Shown here: in pieces, positions 25,963-34,405 of the stretch | Position numbering within the stretch: position 1 is the stretch's first letter | Layout: each line of letters starts with the position of its first letter | NCBI RefSeq assembly: GCF_020171625.1 | Contig: NZ_JAIUZY010000007.1 | Location: 62,001-126,000, forward strand | From: Salipiger bermudensis | Lineage (GTDB): Bacteria; Pseudomonadota; Alphaproteobacteria; Rhodobacterales; Rhodobacteraceae | Direction: 5' to 3' | DNA length: 64,000 nucleotides | Notes under the pieces: model-generated | Seen by the model: only the letters and a program-made list of their open reading frames with translations | The model's database searches: none | What the model was told of the DNA's origin: nothing | Translations under genes and position numbers: made by a program

Positions 25963-27175
25963 CGCCAGTCTCCATGTTCGAACCTGCTTCGGTGATCGGC
26001 ACGTTCTGCATCTGCAGCCGCGGCACATCTCCGCCCGCGACCGGGCTGAGGTTCTCCCGCTGGCGAACCTCGTTGATCGTCAGCCAGCCGTTGCTCAGAC
26101 CGGACTGGTAGAAGGTCGAGCGGCTGGCGCTGTCACCGCGCAGCAGCCCCTCGATGTTGAACTCGACGTACATGCCCCGCGCCCGCTCCGCTGCCGTGAG
26201 CAGCTGCTTGTTGACCGCCTGCTCGATCCTCTTGAGGCGGCGGCGCAGGGTGAACTTCTGGAAGGCCAGCGTCTGCTGCTCGAGGCCGGTTCCCCAACTG
26301 CTGCTCTTCTCGGTGTGACCCACCATGTGCGGCGGCACTCCGAAGAACCGGCAGACCTCTTCCACCGAGAAGCGGCGGCTCTCCAGCATCTGCGCGTCTT
26401 CCGGGTTGATCGTGAATGGCACCCACTGTGTGTCACCCTCGAGCACCATCGGGCGGCCGGCGTTCTGCGCACCGATGAACTTCTCCGCGAGCCTGGTCTC
26501 AGCAAGCTCGCGCTGCTCGGGCGTCAGCCAATCCTTGAACTTCAGCCCCCCGGACGGGCGCAAACCGTTCTTGAACGTCGTGGCCGCGGAACGGTCGACC
26601 GCCCGCGCCAGTCCGAACGCCTGCCGCCCGAAATGCAGCGTCGACATGCCGCCGAGGGGATTCCCGCCGAATCCCCGGATGTGCAGCACCTCTGTATCTG
26701 TTCGGACGTGCGACTGGCCGCGCTCGGTCCAGCGATACTCCAGCGCGCCATCGCTCCGGCGGCGAACCGAGACGAGGTCGGGCCGGATCGGCACGAGCGC
26801 GCCCAACTTCCCCTGGCTATCCAGGTCTTTCGCCGCATAGGCATTGCCCCAGAGCTCCAGCGAAGCCGCGATGAACTCCCAGAAGTCGAGCGCCGTCTGA
26901 TCATAGTTCGGGCTGTCGTGCAGCAGCCGGAAGAGCGGATGCCCCCGCTCCACCACCCGACCGTCCTGCCCTGCGCTGTAAACCATCATCGGCAGCGATC
27001 CGATGGTGCCTGCGAGCAGGTTGGTGCAAGCCCAGACAGCCGACAGACCGAGTACAGTGCTGTCGCTGACAACCTCTCCGCTGTCGGTCGCCTGCGCCGA
27101 GGGGCGCCAGGTCTCGGCCTCGGTGAGGGAGACCGGACGAACGAGTGCCGACTTGATCCATTGCTTCAGTTTCAA
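25946..27175 (-). CDS. Portal protein, HK97 family
   Basis: 409 aa. Starts at a TTG overlapping the terminase stop (TTGA), with GGAGGCCGCGAC upstream. Hallmarks: AVWACTNLLAGTIGSLPMMV, HPLFRLLHDSPN, LELWGNAYAA, and the C-terminal VCRFFGVPPHMVGHTEKSSS. Forms the dodecameric DNA gate and docks the terminase. Confidence 0.95.
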   Translation of the reverse strand: MKLKQWIKSALVRPVSLTEAETWRPSAQATDSGEVVSDSTVLGLSAVWACTNLLAGTIGSLPMMVYSAGQDGRVVERGHPLFRLLHDSPNYDQTALDFWEFIAASLELWGNAYAAKDLDSQGKLGALVPIRPDLVSVRRRSDGALEYRWTERGQSHVRTDTEVLHIRGFGGNPLGGMSTLHFGRQAFGLARAVDRSAATTFKNGLRPSGGLKFKDWLTPEQRELAETRLAEKFIGAQNAGRPMVLEGDTQWVPFTINPEDAQMLESRRFSVEEVCRFFGVPPHMVGHTEKSSSWGTGLEQQTLAFQKFTLRRRLKRIEQAVNKQLLTAAERARGMYVEFNIEGLLRGDSASRSTFYQSGLSNGWLTINEVRQRENLSPVAGGDVPRLQMQNVPITEAGSNMETGDGPDQ

Positions 27176-28890
27176 GTCGCGGCCTCCAATGCGGCGAAGT
27201 AATCGTTGATGCGACCATCGTCGCTCGGGACCGGGTTCCAGCTCATCAGCATGACCGCGTTAAACATCGCCATGAGCGGGTCGATCTTCGCGCTGCCGCT
27301 TTGCGCCTTGGTCACGATAACTGCGTTCCCGCGCGCCTCTGTCTTCGCGTTGCCAACGCACCAGGTCATGAGCCTCTGGCCACTGTGGACCATGCTGCCG
27401 TTCTTGAGCTTCACCGGCGCGGTCTTGATCGCTGCGTTCAGCTTGTAGCCCTGGCTGATTGCGCGGATGTCGTCGATCGCGAACCCCTCTGCGACCAGAT
27501 CATCAATGATCGAGCCGACGCCCTCAGGGTCCATGCCGATCCCGTCCTGCGAGGGAAACAGTCCGGCATCCCTGATCCTCGCGCAGATCTCGACGATCTC
27601 CGGGTTCGCCTCCTCCTCGATGTTGTCGACGAGGATCAGCTCTCCGGCGGCCTCGAGGGCCTCCAGCTCGGGCGCGATCTGCTTTCGGAGCGTGAGCACG
27701 TCCCGATCCGCCCAAGCGCGGCCCCAGCCTTGCCAGCGACTCGTCTCGGCGTGGCGCCCCAGCACATAGAGCCCGAGGAGGTCGTCGAGACCTCCACCGT
27801 CGACGCCGACGACGCAGACCTCCGAGGTCGCGAGGATCTGCTCGAAATCGATCTCTTTGCGCTCGGCCTTCGCCCAGTAGTCGGCGCCGACCCAGCGGCC
27901 TGATTTCAGGCCAAGCCCGATCTGCACGTTCAGGTGCTGGCTGGCGAACAGCGCCAGCGCCTCGGGCCCGCCCTCTTCCGCCTTGCGCATCTCACGCTGC
28001 AGGTACTCGCGCGACACCGAGCGCTCGAGGTTCGGGTTGACCATGCCCCAGGTCTTCGGATCCCGCCACTTCTCGGCCTCGGCCATCTTCGTCGGCAGCT
28101 CGTAGAGGATGGCAAGCATTGGGAAATCGAGCTTGCCGTCGCGGACCGCGCGCGCGGTCTCGAGCTCTTTCTCCCACTGCCCGGTCGGCCGGTCCTTCGA
28201 CTGGGTCGTGATCTGCAGCAGAAACCCCTCGGGCCTCGAAGCGAGCCCGCCGCGAAGCTCGACGAAGATGTCCGGGGCCTTCTGCTTCGTCCCGAGAACG
28301 TGGGTCTCATCGACCAGGATGAACGTGCCCTTCGAGCCGGTGACCACGTCACCGTCTGCCGACAGGATCATGATGACCGCGCCGGTGACGTGGTGGGTGA
28401 TTTCCTTCTGGTGGTTCTGCACCCGAAAGAGCCGCACCAGGTCCTCGTCGAGCGCGATCATGTTCTTCGCCTGCTTGAACGCGATGCCGGCGATCTTCTG
28501 AGTCGGCGCGATCAGCAGCAGCTCGGCTTGCGGGCGCTCGTTCATGATCGCCGCGGTGACGATGATCGCCGCCGCGATCGCCGACTTCCCGTTCTTCTTC
28601 GGCACCAGCAGGAAAAACTCCTGCAGCATGCGCTTCTTCAGCTCGGGGTCGTAGCTCCCGAAGATGACCCTCACCAGGTCGAAGACCCATTCCTCGCAGA
28701 CCTCGCCATAGGTCGGCGTGCCGATCAGGTCCGGCACCCGGAGCCGCTTGAAGATCCGAAGCGCCTTGTCCGCGACTGCGTCGAAGAGCGGCAGGTCCGG
28801 GATCAGCGAGCGACCCTCGACGATCCGCTGCTCCCAGTCCGGAATCGCGGTCGACCATGCGTCGTCGAGAAAGCCTGCGCCGCCGTCCAT
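27172..28890 (-). CDS. Terminase large subunit
   Basis: 572 aa. The ATPase domain has Walker A VPKKNGKSAIA at about residue 98 and Walker B FILVDETHVL near residue 190. The C-terminal RNase H-like nuclease has VVGVDGGGLDDLLG at about residue 355. Cuts and pumps DNA into proheads. The WSTAIPDWEQRIVEGRSLIP start resembles phiC31/HK97-type terminases that make cohesive ends, but the end type cannot be settled from sequence alone. Confidence 0.95.
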   Translation of the reverse strand: MDGGAGFLDDAWSTAIPDWEQRIVEGRSLIPDLPLFDAVADKALRIFKRLRVPDLIGTPTYGEVCEEWVFDLVRVIFGSYDPELKKRMLQEFFLLVPKKNGKSAIAAAIIVTAAIMNERPQAELLLIAPTQKIAGIAFKQAKNMIALDEDLVRLFRVQNHQKEITHHVTGAVIMILSADGDVVTGSKGTFILVDETHVLGTKQKAPDIFVELRGGLASRPEGFLLQITTQSKDRPTGQWEKELETARAVRDGKLDFPMLAILYELPTKMAEAEKWRDPKTWGMVNPNLERSVSREYLQREMRKAEEGGPEALALFASQHLNVQIGLGLKSGRWVGADYWAKAERKEIDFEQILATSEVCVVGVDGGGLDDLLGLYVLGRHAETSRWQGWGRAWADRDVLTLRKQIAPELEALEAAGELILVDNIEEEANPEIVEICARIRDAGLFPSQDGIGMDPEGVGSIIDDLVAEGFAIDDIRAISQGYKLNAAIKTAPVKLKNGSMVHSGQRLMTWCVGNAKTEARGNAVIVTKAQSGSAKIDPLMAMFNAVMLMSWNPVPSDDGRINDYFAALEAAT

Positions 28891-29438
28891 CAGTGATATT
28901 CGCCCGGGCTCAGGTCACCGCCCCAAAGATCTCCGCCGCCGGTCTTCGTGACCTCTTTGGCATCCCGACGCGCGCGCTCCTTTTTCCCGATCTGCTCATC
29001 CGCCTTGTCTTTCTCGGCCGCGCGGTTGACCCGCGCGGCGGCCAGGCGGCGCTCGTTGTCGTCGATCATCTGGCGCACTTGGCGGATCGCTCCCATGTCG
29101 CCTTCGATCGACTTCCGGACGGCTGTCGAGAAGATCAGCAGGCGCAGCCGGTCTGGCATCTGATCCCGCATCCGGAGCAGAGGCCCAAAATTCCGCTTCA
29201 GCGTCGAGACACCGACCCCCAGCGCATCGGCCACGCGCTGATTGCTCCAGCCCTGCATCAGGCCAGCTTCCAGCATATCCAGGTCTTTCGAGGTCAACTC
29301 CTTCGGAGGCCTCCCACGCTCGCCCTTACGGGCTCTCACTGGGTTGCCGAAAAGGTCCGTTTCGCGGGTGTCGTTCAAAAACCCGATCTCCAGAAAAAAA
29401 TCTCTCGGTGGCGGTGTGACGGGTTTCCGCCCATCCAC
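28890..29438 (-). CDS. Probable terminase small subunit
   Basis: 182 aa from GTG 29438 (VDGRKPVTPPPRDFFLEIGF); no ATG gives a better start. A helix-turn-helix is visible at about residues 60-85 (WSNQRVADALGVGVSTLKRN) and long charged helices follow. TGATG overlap with the large subunit. DNA recognition plus position support small-terminase function. Confidence 0.75.
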   Translation of the reverse strand: MDGRKPVTPPPRDFFLEIGFLNDTRETDLFGNPVRARKGERGRPPKELTSKDLDMLEAGLMQGWSNQRVADALGVGVSTLKRNFGPLLRMRDQMPDRLRLLIFSTAVRKSIEGDMGAIRQVRQMIDDNERRLAAARVNRAAEKDKADEQIGKKERARRDAKEVTKTGGGDLWGGDLSPGEYH

Positions 29439-29470
29439 CCCCTGAACTTTCGACCGCCCCCCTGCTCGGG

Positions 29471-29827
29471 TCAGGCGAGGCCGCGCTTCTCGAGGCTCTG
29501 CTTGGTCCGGTCGTGCCAGACCTTGCTGACCGCCTGCAGGTTCTTCGGATCCCAGAAGAGCTTCGGGTCCCCGCGATGCGGCTTGATGTGGTCGACCACC
29601 GGGCTGTGCGGCGCCGGGTAGACGCCAACCAACAGCACGCCGGTCTGCCGACAGGTGAACTGATCGCGCTCGAGGATCTCCAACCGGAGCCGCCGCCACC
29701 GCGCGGTGTTCAGCCAGTCCTTCGAGCGCCTGCCGTCGTCGCTCGTCTTCGGAGCAGCGCGGCGCTCGAATCGGGGCTTGGCATGACCCAGCCTTGGCGG
29801 CAGTCCGCGCCCCTTCAGTTTGCCCAT
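29471..29827 (-). CDS. HNH endonuclease, terminase-associated
   Basis: 118 aa, MGKLKGRGLPPRLGHAKPRF. The HNH core is clear: VVDHIKPHRGDPKLFWDPKN then LQAVSKVWHDRTKQSLE, preceded by LEILERDQFTCRQTG. HNH proteins adjacent to HK97-type terminases are needed for specific DNA cleavage at cos, so this is likely part of the packaging machine rather than a homing enzyme. Confidence 0.85.
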   Translation of the reverse strand: MGKLKGRGLPPRLGHAKPRFERRAAPKTSDDGRRSKDWLNTARWRRLRLEILERDQFTCRQTGVLLVGVYPAPHSPVVDHIKPHRGDPKLFWDPKNLQAVSKVWHDRTKQSLEKRGLA

Positions 29828-29849
29828 GTCGTGATGCTCCAAACGAGAA

Positions 29850-29878
29850 GCGCCCGGAAGCATCTCTGCTCCGGGCGC
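29850..29878 (-). terminator. Strong hairpin upstream of the HNH/terminase genes
   Basis: GCGCCCGG (29850-29857) pairs with CCGGGCGC (29871-29878), with an inner AGCA/TGCT stem. On the minus strand it is followed by TTCTCGTTT. It separates the replication/unknown genes from the packaging module; it could be a terminator or part of a packaging site. Confidence 0.55.
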
Positions 29879-29919
29879 GGTTCGGTTCGCTGGCAATCTG
29901 TCAACGATCCTACATTTGG

Positions 29920-30585
29920 TCAAGAGGATTTCCGCCACGGCGCCGACGGCGGCATCTCATCGGTCACCGCGAAGGCCGTAAGATCGCACCCCAGACGGAA
30001 GGTGATCTGCAGCTCCAGGAGCGCAGACCACCACTGCAACCACCCTCTCCGCATCCGCGCCTGCTCAGCCACGGTGCCGGTGAAGACGACACGGCAGCAG
30101 TACCCATCGTCACGGCCAAGCTGATGGGAAGGCCAACGACCGAGACCGTCCCAGATCGACTTCTCCGCGAACCGGCCACGCCAATGGCTTTTCCACGCGA
30201 CCGGCTCGCAACGAGAGACGACGCCCTGCCCCCAATCCGGAACGCGCCCTTGCCGCGCGAGCTCCGCAATCCAGACCGCCATGCGCCTACCGCCGCAGCC
30301 CTCGGGCAGACACGAGACAGCCGAAGCAACGAGGTCCGCATCCGGGTGCGGCTCAGAGCGCCCGCCGCCATCGATCGAGCAGCCGAGGTTCGCCCGCTGC
30401 ATCATCACCCATTCCATCGACACGCCCGGCCGCTCGCCCGCCGCGCTGGCCAACTCGTCGAAGTCCAGCGACACGCGCTCGGACTGGAACGCCCAGACCA
30501 GCAGATCCCAGATCGCGACCGGCGTCTTGCCGGCGCGGCCCGGCCGCACACGGGGAACTCGGAATTGCGCACCCATCACACTCAT
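29920..30585 (-). CDS. Hypothetical phage protein
   Basis: 221 aa, MSVMGAQFRVPRVRPGRAGK, with several Trp-rich segments (WLQWWSALLELQITF) and CxxxxCC residues scattered. ATGA overlap with the upstream gene. Lies between replication and packaging modules. No motif recognised. Confidence 0.6.
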   Translation of the reverse strand: MSVMGAQFRVPRVRPGRAGKTPVAIWDLLVWAFQSERVSLDFDELASAAGERPGVSMEWVMMQRANLGCSIDGGGRSEPHPDADLVASAVSCLPEGCGGRRMAVWIAELARQGRVPDWGQGVVSRCEPVAWKSHWRGRFAEKSIWDGLGRWPSHQLGRDDGYCCRVVFTGTVAEQARMRRGWLQWWSALLELQITFRLGCDLTAFAVTDEMPPSAPWRKSS

Positions 30586-31172
30586 GCCGCACCCCGCCCT
30601 TGCTCGGGCAACAGCGCCATCGCCCGCGCCTCGAGCTTGGCGTACCAGGCCAGCCATTGCCGATCATCTTCGTCAGCCACGCCGCGGCGCGCCCGATCCT
30701 CGCGCACCCGCTTGTTGCTGTCGTGCTCGGCGGCGCGCTGCCGGACCATTCGCCAGTCGCCATCATGCAGCGGCGGGCGCTTGAACTTCGTGACGAACTG
30801 GAACTCGGCGACGAGCGTGCCTTCCTCCAGCGCCTGCGGCCCGCGCGCCGAGCCGAACCAGCTTGCGATCACCGGGACCTCTTCGAGGGGGCGCGGCGCG
30901 ACGGCCTCGGCCAGCGGCGTGATCGTCGCCATGCGCGGCCAGCCCCGGCGGTCCTTGCCCTCGCCCTTGGTCTTGAGGAACTCGCGCAGCCGCTCGAGCT
31001 GTTCGTCGCTGAGGTAGGCGAGCCCATCAGCGAGATCGACGAGGAACTTGCCGTGCTTCTCCTCGGTCACGTTGCCCGGCTTGCGGAAGCCCCACTCGGT
31101 CAGGGGATGGATCAGGATCCGGCGCACCCGGTCACGCTTGGTTTCGGTCTTCGTCGTCTGCTCGTCGGTCAT
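30582..31172 (-). CDS. Hypothetical phage protein near the replication module
   Basis: 196 aa, MTDEQTTKTETKRDRVRRIL, strongly charged with helical ends and a central aromatic patch (EVPVIASWFGSARGPQ). First gene left of the iteron-like region. Function unknown; may be a replication accessory by position. Confidence 0.55.
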   Translation of the reverse strand: MTDEQTTKTETKRDRVRRILIHPLTEWGFRKPGNVTEEKHGKFLVDLADGLAYLSDEQLERLREFLKTKGEGKDRRGWPRMATITPLAEAVAPRPLEEVPVIASWFGSARGPQALEEGTLVAEFQFVTKFKRPPLHDGDWRMVRQRAAEHDSNKRVREDRARRGVADEDDRQWLAWYAKLEARAMALLPEQGRGAA

Positions 31173-31285
31173 GGCCTGTCCCTTCTCAGCAATCGGCGTT
31201 TTCGGCTTGCCCCAGCGCTTCGGCCCGGGGCGGTATCAGGGTGTTTTTTCTTGTTCTGTTTTTTCTTGTCTTGTCCTGTAGGGCA

Positions 31286-31379
31286 GTCACACTTCCGGCC
31301 TTTAAAAAAAGGCAGTTCACAGGTGTGACGCACTGTGCCGTCACAGTGACATCACTGTGACCGTCACACGCTGTCACAC
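31286..31379. repeat. Iteron-like array of GTCAC motifs, candidate phage origin or operator
   Basis: The noncoding gap 31173-31384 carries six GTCAC(A/C)-type motifs in 94 bp: GTCACAC at 31286, 31363 and 31373, inverted GTGTGAC at 31323, and the arms of a palindrome GTCACAGTG-acat-CACTGTGAC (31340-31361). To the left lies a T-rich stretch (31238-31276). Iterons beside an AT-rich segment and next to a DUF1376-like initiator gene suggest a replication origin. Confidence 0.55.
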
Positions 31380-31384
31380 TCGGA

Positions 31385-32041
31385 TCACAGATCGCCATCG
31401 GCACCTCCGGCGCTGCGCAATGTGGTGACCTCGCGAGGAATGCCGACAGCATCGGCCATGGCGATCCGCAGGTTCTCGTCGGTGCAGTAGAGCCCCGCCT
31501 GATCGAGGAAGTCGGCGACGGTCTCGACGATCTGCCGGCTGTCCCAGATGTGCTTCGGGTATTTCATCGAGTGCAGCTTGGCCCTCACGCGGCTCCGCAG
31601 GCTCGACATTCGACTCGCGGCGCGCGCCTGATCCCGGCCCTTCTTCCGCTTGTGCATGTCGAAGGCGATCTCGGCGATGACAGGGTGTGCAAGGCGCGCC
31701 GTGCGGCCCGGCTCCTCACCCTCGATCTCCGCCGAGCGCCACCCGTAGAGCGCCCCGGCTCGCGCTGCCCGCCAGCCATCCAGGTCAGCACCGAACCGCG
31801 CGATCTGCGCGAGCTGGATGTCGTCATCCGGGAGCGTTCCCGCCGGGTCCTGCTTGAAGCTCTCTGCCCAGAGCAGGAGAGCCGTGCCGAGATCGGCCCG
31901 CCGGCCTTCCGCAATCGCATGAGCCACGAACCGCGAGGTCAGCAGCCGGTTGATGTAGAGCGGAATCCAGTCGTGGTTCGACAGCGTGTCGCCGTAGCGA
32001 AGCGGATACCACCATGTGTCCGAGACCTTCGTCGTCTCCAT
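31385..32041 (-). CDS. DUF1376-like phage replication initiator
   Basis: 218 aa, METTKVSDTWWYPLRYGDTL. The DUF1376 pattern is present: WWYPLRYGDTLSNHDWIPLY, then LLLWAESFKQDPAGTLPDDD and QLAQIARFGADLDGW. The second half is basic (RVRAKLHSMKYPK). Such proteins are winged-helix-type phage initiators. GAGGGACG precedes the ATG. The iteron-like array lies just past its 3' end. Confidence 0.65.
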   Translation of the reverse strand: METTKVSDTWWYPLRYGDTLSNHDWIPLYINRLLTSRFVAHAIAEGRRADLGTALLLWAESFKQDPAGTLPDDDIQLAQIARFGADLDGWRAARAGALYGWRSAEIEGEEPGRTARLAHPVIAEIAFDMHKRKKGRDQARAASRMSSLRSRVRAKLHSMKYPKHIWDSRQIVETVADFLDQAGLYCTDENLRIAMADAVGIPREVTTLRSAGGADGDL

Positions 32042-32104
32042 TTCGTCCCTCACCTTCAGGTATTTGCGCAGACCTCCCCGCGCCGCCCGCACTGCGGCGG
32101 GCAC

Positions 32105-32401
32105 TCAATTCGTTGCCGACATCCCCAGCGCGCGACCGGCCCAGTATCGGGCCAGCTCACGCCACAAGCGCATCTTGGCATCGTCGAAAGCCGCCACGTC
32201 GCCATCGAGGCGCGCATCGCACATCGCGCGACCGGCGCCCGCGATCTCGCTCAGATCATCATCCGGTCCGCCGCCCATCGACCGCAGAACGGCGTCGAGC
32301 CGCACCAACAGGTCCGGGCACAGATCCATGCCGCCGCGGAACAGGGCGACAGCCGTCGCGATCGTCACAAGCCGCGCGCGCGGCCCCGGGGCGCCGCTCA
32401 T
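32105..32401 (-). CDS. Hypothetical early protein
   Basis: 98 aa, MSGAPGPRARLVTIATAVAL, helical and acidic in the middle. ATGA overlap with its upstream neighbour. Part of the leftward replication operon; function unknown. Confidence 0.5.
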   Translation of the reverse strand: MSGAPGPRARLVTIATAVALFRGGMDLCPDLLVRLDAVLRSMGGGPDDDLSEIAGAGRAMCDARLDGDVAAFDDAKMRLWRELARYWAGRALGMSATN

Positions 32402-32658
32402 TCCGCACCCCCGACATCCTCGATGAAGCCCCGAAGCAGCGCCGCGGCGACCTCGAGGTCGGCCAGAAAAGACACGGCGGCGCGCCCGTCGAGCGTTCCA
32501 TTCACGATCGGAAGCGCCTCCGCCTCATCGAACCCACTCGGACGCAGAGACCATCCGCGCGTGCCGCATTCGAGCTGGTTCATCCGAAGATCCAGATGCC
32601 CAAACTTCGTCTTAACCGAGTGCACGATCGGCACCCTCTTTGCGCCCGAGCCGCTCAT
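32398..32658 (-). CDS. Hypothetical early protein
   Basis: 86 aa, MSGSGAKRVPIVHSVKTKFG, ending in an acidic amphipathic helix (FLADLEVAAALLRGFIEDVG). ATGA-coupled on both sides. Function unknown. Confidence 0.5.
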   Translation of the reverse strand: MSGSGAKRVPIVHSVKTKFGHLDLRMNQLECGTRGWSLRPSGFDEAEALPIVNGTLDGRAAVSFLADLEVAAALLRGFIEDVGGAE

Positions 32659-33044
32659 GTGGCCCCCAGCGCGCCGACCGTCGCGGCTACCAGTTGAGAC
32701 CGGCGCTGCGCCGCGCCCTTGGCACCCCGCATAGCGAAGAGGATGGTGGTGTGGTCGCGGCGGAAGAACCGCGCGACCTCTGAGGCCGAGAACTCCGCCC
32801 GGAGCATCAACTCATAGGCCTCGCGACGCGCCTCGACGAGCGCCGAGCGGCGGCAGTGCCCGCGCATGTCCTCGCTCGAAACGCGGTGGCGCGCCGCCAC
32901 CTCCTCGCAAAGAAGCTCGAGCAGATCGGACGCGGTAACCGCCGCACTGCAAGCCTCAGCATCCGAATCCAGCAGGATGGTGCGCAGTAGTTCAACCCGC
33001 TCTCGCGCGTGGCGCTGCTGCTGTTCTGACCAGCTTTCGGCCAT
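32655..33044 (-). CDS. Stand-alone DnaA domain IV-like protein
   Basis: 129 aa from ATG 33044 (AAAGGAGCAACGCTC upstream). The C-terminal half matches the DNA-binding domain IV of the replication initiator DnaA: RRSALVEARREAYELMLRAE, FSASEVARFFRRDHTTILFA, with the RDHTT signature at about residues 96-100 that reads DnaA boxes. There is no AAA+ domain. It could bind DnaA boxes to steer or block host initiation, or act in phage replication. Family call from the signature is good; role is inferred. Confidence 0.75.
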   Translation of the reverse strand: MAESWSEQQQRHARERVELLRTILLDSDAEACSAAVTASDLLELLCEEVAARHRVSSEDMRGHCRRSALVEARREAYELMLRAEFSASEVARFFRRDHTTILFAMRGAKGAAQRRSQLVAATVGALGAT

Positions 33045-33294
33045 GAGCGTTGCTCCTTTCCTGAATTGCCCGGCGCCATCGGCCATAGACCGCCGCCGGA
33101 TCGAGGCCCGCCAACAGGCAGACCGTCGCGAAATCATCGGAACCCATCCACTGCCGGGCCTGCTCGACCGCCAGCGCCTCGGTTCCCTTCCAGCTTGAGT
33201 AGCTGCGCGCGCCGAAGCTGTCCGACCAGGCGCGCTCAAGCACGGCCGCCCAGAGCGCGCGGCAGGCGGCGCCGAGGTCGTGGCCCCCTGACAC
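32992..33294 (-). CDS. Hypothetical early protein
   Basis: About 100 aa from GTG 33294 (VSGGHDLGAACRALWAAVLE); start uncertain because no clear SD precedes it. Helical, with W-rich middle (WSDSFGARSYSSWKGTEALA). Its 3' end overlaps the DnaA-IV-like gene by 53 nt. Function unknown. Confidence 0.5.
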   Translation of the reverse strand: MSGGHDLGAACRALWAAVLERAWSDSFGARSYSSWKGTEALAVEQARQWMGSDDFATVCLLAGLDPAAVYGRWRRAIQERSNAHGRKLVRTAAAPRARAG

Positions 33295-33316
33295 GTCACA
33301 TAACCCCGACGAAAGA

Positions 33317-33342
33317 CCCCGGCGCCGAAAGCGACACCGGGG
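33317..33342 (-). terminator. Terminator-like hairpin ahead of the leftward replication operon
   Basis: CCCCGG at 33317-33322 pairs with CCGGGG at 33337-33342. On the minus strand it is followed by TCTTTCG. It sits in the 234-bp gap 33295-33528, which holds no gene. It would attenuate leftward early transcription entering the replication operon. Confidence 0.5.
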
Positions 33343-33528
33343 CAAGGTTCAACAGGGAGGTGCGCCGGGGCCCCGCGGCGCTCGGGATGAAAAAGGGTGC
33401 GCAGGACATGCTGACATCTGGGGAGGAGACAACCAGCTCGGGGACAGCCCCGCGCACCAGTTGGCGAGGTTGGACCCCCGCCAGGCAGGCCCGAACAGGT
33501 CGGGCATTCGAATTCTGAAGCGAGCGCG

Positions 33529-33732
33529 TCACGCCGAGACCTCCCACGGCGCCGTCGGCATCGTGATCGGCGCGGTAAGACCGACAGCGCTGGTGGTCCC
33601 GACGCGCGGGACATGCGCGATGGTCACGCCGTCGCGGGTTTCGCGCGGCAGCGGCCTGCGGTCCTCACGCGGGGCGCGCTCGAACGGGCGCATCATCGGC
33701 GGGCGGCCGAGGAGATCGCTCTCGAAGCTCAT
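33529..33732 (-). CDS. Hypothetical early protein
   Basis: 67 aa, MSFESDLLGRPPMMRPFERA, proline- and arginine-rich, likely poorly structured. AAGGCGGC precedes the ATG, which overlaps the upstream stop (ATGA). Function unknown. Confidence 0.45.
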   Translation of the reverse strand: MSFESDLLGRPPMMRPFERAPREDRRPLPRETRDGVTIAHVPRVGTTSAVGLTAPITMPTAPWEVSA

Positions 33733-34058
33733 GCCGCCTTGCGCCCATTGACTTCGATATAGCTCTCCAGATGTTCTAGGAACCCGGGTAGCTCGAGAAC
33801 GGCGATCATGATCTTGTCGGCAGACGGCCGGTTGGTTGCGAGCCACCAGTTGCAAGCCGTCTGAAACCGAACCTCAAAGAATGCCGCCACTGCCTCTTGG
33901 TTGCGAAAGTTCCGACGGAGGAAATCCGACCAGAGCTCGGCCGAAATTACTCTGACACGGCGCCGATCCAAAGTTTTGGTCCACGACGATGCAGGCTGTT
34001 CCAGCGCAGCGTTCAGACATGCGCCATTTGACACCACAAGCTTCGGAAACTCGCTCAC
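33729..34058 (-). CDS. Hypothetical early protein
   Basis: 109 aa from GTG 34058 with GGAGGAATGCAGC upstream. The middle reads FRNQEAVAAFFEVRFQTACN then WWLATNRPSADKIMIAVLEL, reminiscent of a HTH that recognises DNA through a QTACNW-type helix. Second gene of the leftward early operon; may be a Cro/CII-like regulator. Confidence 0.5.
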   Translation of the reverse strand: MSEFPKLVVSNGACLNAALEQPASSWTKTLDRRRVRVISAELWSDFLRRNFRNQEAVAAFFEVRFQTACNWWLATNRPSADKIMIAVLELPGFLEHLESYIEVNGRKAA

Positions 34059-34318
34059 GCTGCATTCCTCCCGTCTGCACTGCCATCGGGCCGCTTAAAG
34101 CTGAAGAGATACCGCGGGGTCTGAATTCCCTCCTCTTTGCAGAGCCTGTCGATTACCTCAAACCACGCGGCCGGGATCGCCCCTTTCGCAGCGTAGAGGG
34201 CGACGGTTTTGAAACCCTTCGCCTCGGATTCGTTACCCTCAAACGGGCCAAAGAGCGCCTCTCGCACCCTCGGGCGGCCCAAATGATCGAAGAGTTCTCT
34301 GACTGTCCATCTCTGCAT
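34055..34318 (-). CDS. Cro-like regulator, first gene of the leftward early operon
   Basis: 87 aa, MQRWTVRELFDHLGRPRVRE. The segment VALYAAKGAIPAAWFEVIDR resembles a Cro/YdaS-type recognition helix region. It is the first leftward gene from the operator at 34329-34347 and is divergent to the XRE gene, the classical cro position. Sequence similarity is weak; context is good. Confidence 0.55.
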   Translation of the reverse strand: MQRWTVRELFDHLGRPRVREALFGPFEGNESEAKGFKTVALYAAKGAIPAAWFEVIDRLCKEEGIQTPRYLFSFKRPDGSADGRNAA

Positions 34319-34328
34319 GCAGTCATAA

Positions 34329-34347
34329 AATCCAGATTTTCTAGATT
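34329..34347. promoter_or_regulatory. Lysogeny operator between divergent regulators
   Basis: AATCCA-gattttc-TAGATT, a near-palindrome with 7-bp spacer, in the AT-rich gap between the leftward cro-like gene and the rightward XRE gene. The 13-mer ATTTTCTAGATTT (34336-34348) recurs inverted at 36297-36309, and AATCTA-N7-TAGATT recurs at 36328-36346. Confidence 0.65.
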
Positions 34348-34405
34348 TCGTCAATGGCGCGATACTTAGATGGATGTAAAATTTTTTAGACTGGATAATG
34401 CGCGC

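Noticed and set aside
31286-31379. CRISPR array
   Set aside because: Motifs are 7 bp, unevenly spaced and in both orientations; no constant-length repeats or spacers, and no cas genes in the window.
33066-33547. Frames on both strands through the 33.3-33.5 kb gap
   Set aside because: No ribosome sites, low-complexity composition; the gap holds a terminator-like hairpin instead.
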